Assembly: GCA_946481465.1 (NCBI GenBank)
Contig: CAMLOC010000245.1
Coordinates: 1 to 6,061, forward strand
Direction of reading: 5' to 3'
From: an uncultured Shinella sp.
GTDB lineage: Bacteria; Pseudomonadota; Alphaproteobacteria; Rhizobiales; Rhizobiaceae
Length of the DNA: 6,061 bases
Below, one piece after another: positions 5,983-6,061 of the stretch (positions are counted from its first letter, which is position 1; each line of letters begins with the position of its first letter). Made by a program: the position numbers and the translations under genes. The notes beneath the pieces are model-generated. The model was not told the DNA's origin and searched no databases. It saw only the letters and a list, made by a program, of their open reading frames with translations.

Positions 5983-6038
5983 ACTGCCCCCGAAACGCAC
6001 GTTGCTCAGCGCTCGACGTTCAATTGAGGCGGGGCAGT
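5983..6038. repeat. 8-bp inverted repeat with 40-bp spacer, flank of the intergenic repeat
   Basis: ACTGCCCC (5983-5990) is complementary to GGGGCAGT (6031-6038). The 40-bp interior contains smaller dyads: AACG/CGTT (5994-5997 with 6000-6003), AGCGCT (6008-6013) and CAATTG (6021-6026). It directly follows the three-stem element, and the window ends in a C-rich run (6054-6060) reminiscent of the start of that element. No open reading frame with a credible start is visible here, so 5913-6061 is treated as non-coding repeat DNA. Confidence 0.4.
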
Positions 6039-6061
6039 CACCGCGAGTCACTCTCCCCCCT

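Noticed and set aside
4188..5984. A 598-codon open frame on the minus strand, running from the SH3 gene back through the dehydrogenase gene.
   Set aside because: The part upstream of 4727 is antisense to a well-supported dehydrogenase and reads as Arg/Ala/Asp/His-rich GC-bias translation. A clear signal peptide starts at 4727.

Overview
The window looks like ordinary chromosomal DNA of a GC-rich alphaproteobacterium of the Rhizobiaceae type (Rhizobium, Agrobacterium, Shinella or Ensifer). This rests on strong GC bias in third codon positions, a chemoreceptor tail ending in DWEEF, a rhizobial-type adenosine kinase, a DUF1058-like SH3 protein and a palindromic intergenic repeat of rhizobial character. 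No mobile element, CRISPR array, rRNA or tRNA gene was seen.

Left part (1-3202): the 3' end of a methyl-accepting chemotaxis protein gene on the + strand converges on a two-gene minus-strand operon. That operon holds epmA (lysyl-tRNA-synthetase-like EF-P ligase) followed by an epmB-type radical-SAM lysine 2,3-aminomutase, overlapping by 4 bp. Divergent from it, across about 160 bp, is efp, encoding elongation factor P with Lys34 in the HPGKG loop. These three genes form a complete beta-lysylation module. The aminomutase should make beta-lysine, EpmA should attach it to EF-P Lys34, and modified EF-P relieves ribosome stalling at polyproline. efp is followed by a 10-bp hairpin and then a strong intrinsic terminator.

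Middle part (3203-4727): a PfkB-family kinase (adenosine kinase type) on + runs tail-to-tail, with an 8-bp overlap, into a minus-strand gene for a secreted protein with two SH3b domains. The kinase carries the only Pro-Pro-Pro run seen among the window's proteins, so it is a plausible client of the EF-P encoded just upstream.

Right part (4728-6061): a 180-bp divergent intergenic region with a promoter-like element and an imperfect 21-bp palindrome precedes a + strand D-2-hydroxyacid dehydrogenase (glyoxylate/hydroxypyruvate reductase type). The last 149 bp are non-coding and hold a structured palindromic repeat and a second, longer inverted repeat.

The most coherent system here is the EF-P modification module, which is known biology. 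The points most worth checking are the aminomutase's clostridial-KamA-like active site (and so its product stereochemistry) and several undescribed dyads in the intergenic regions.
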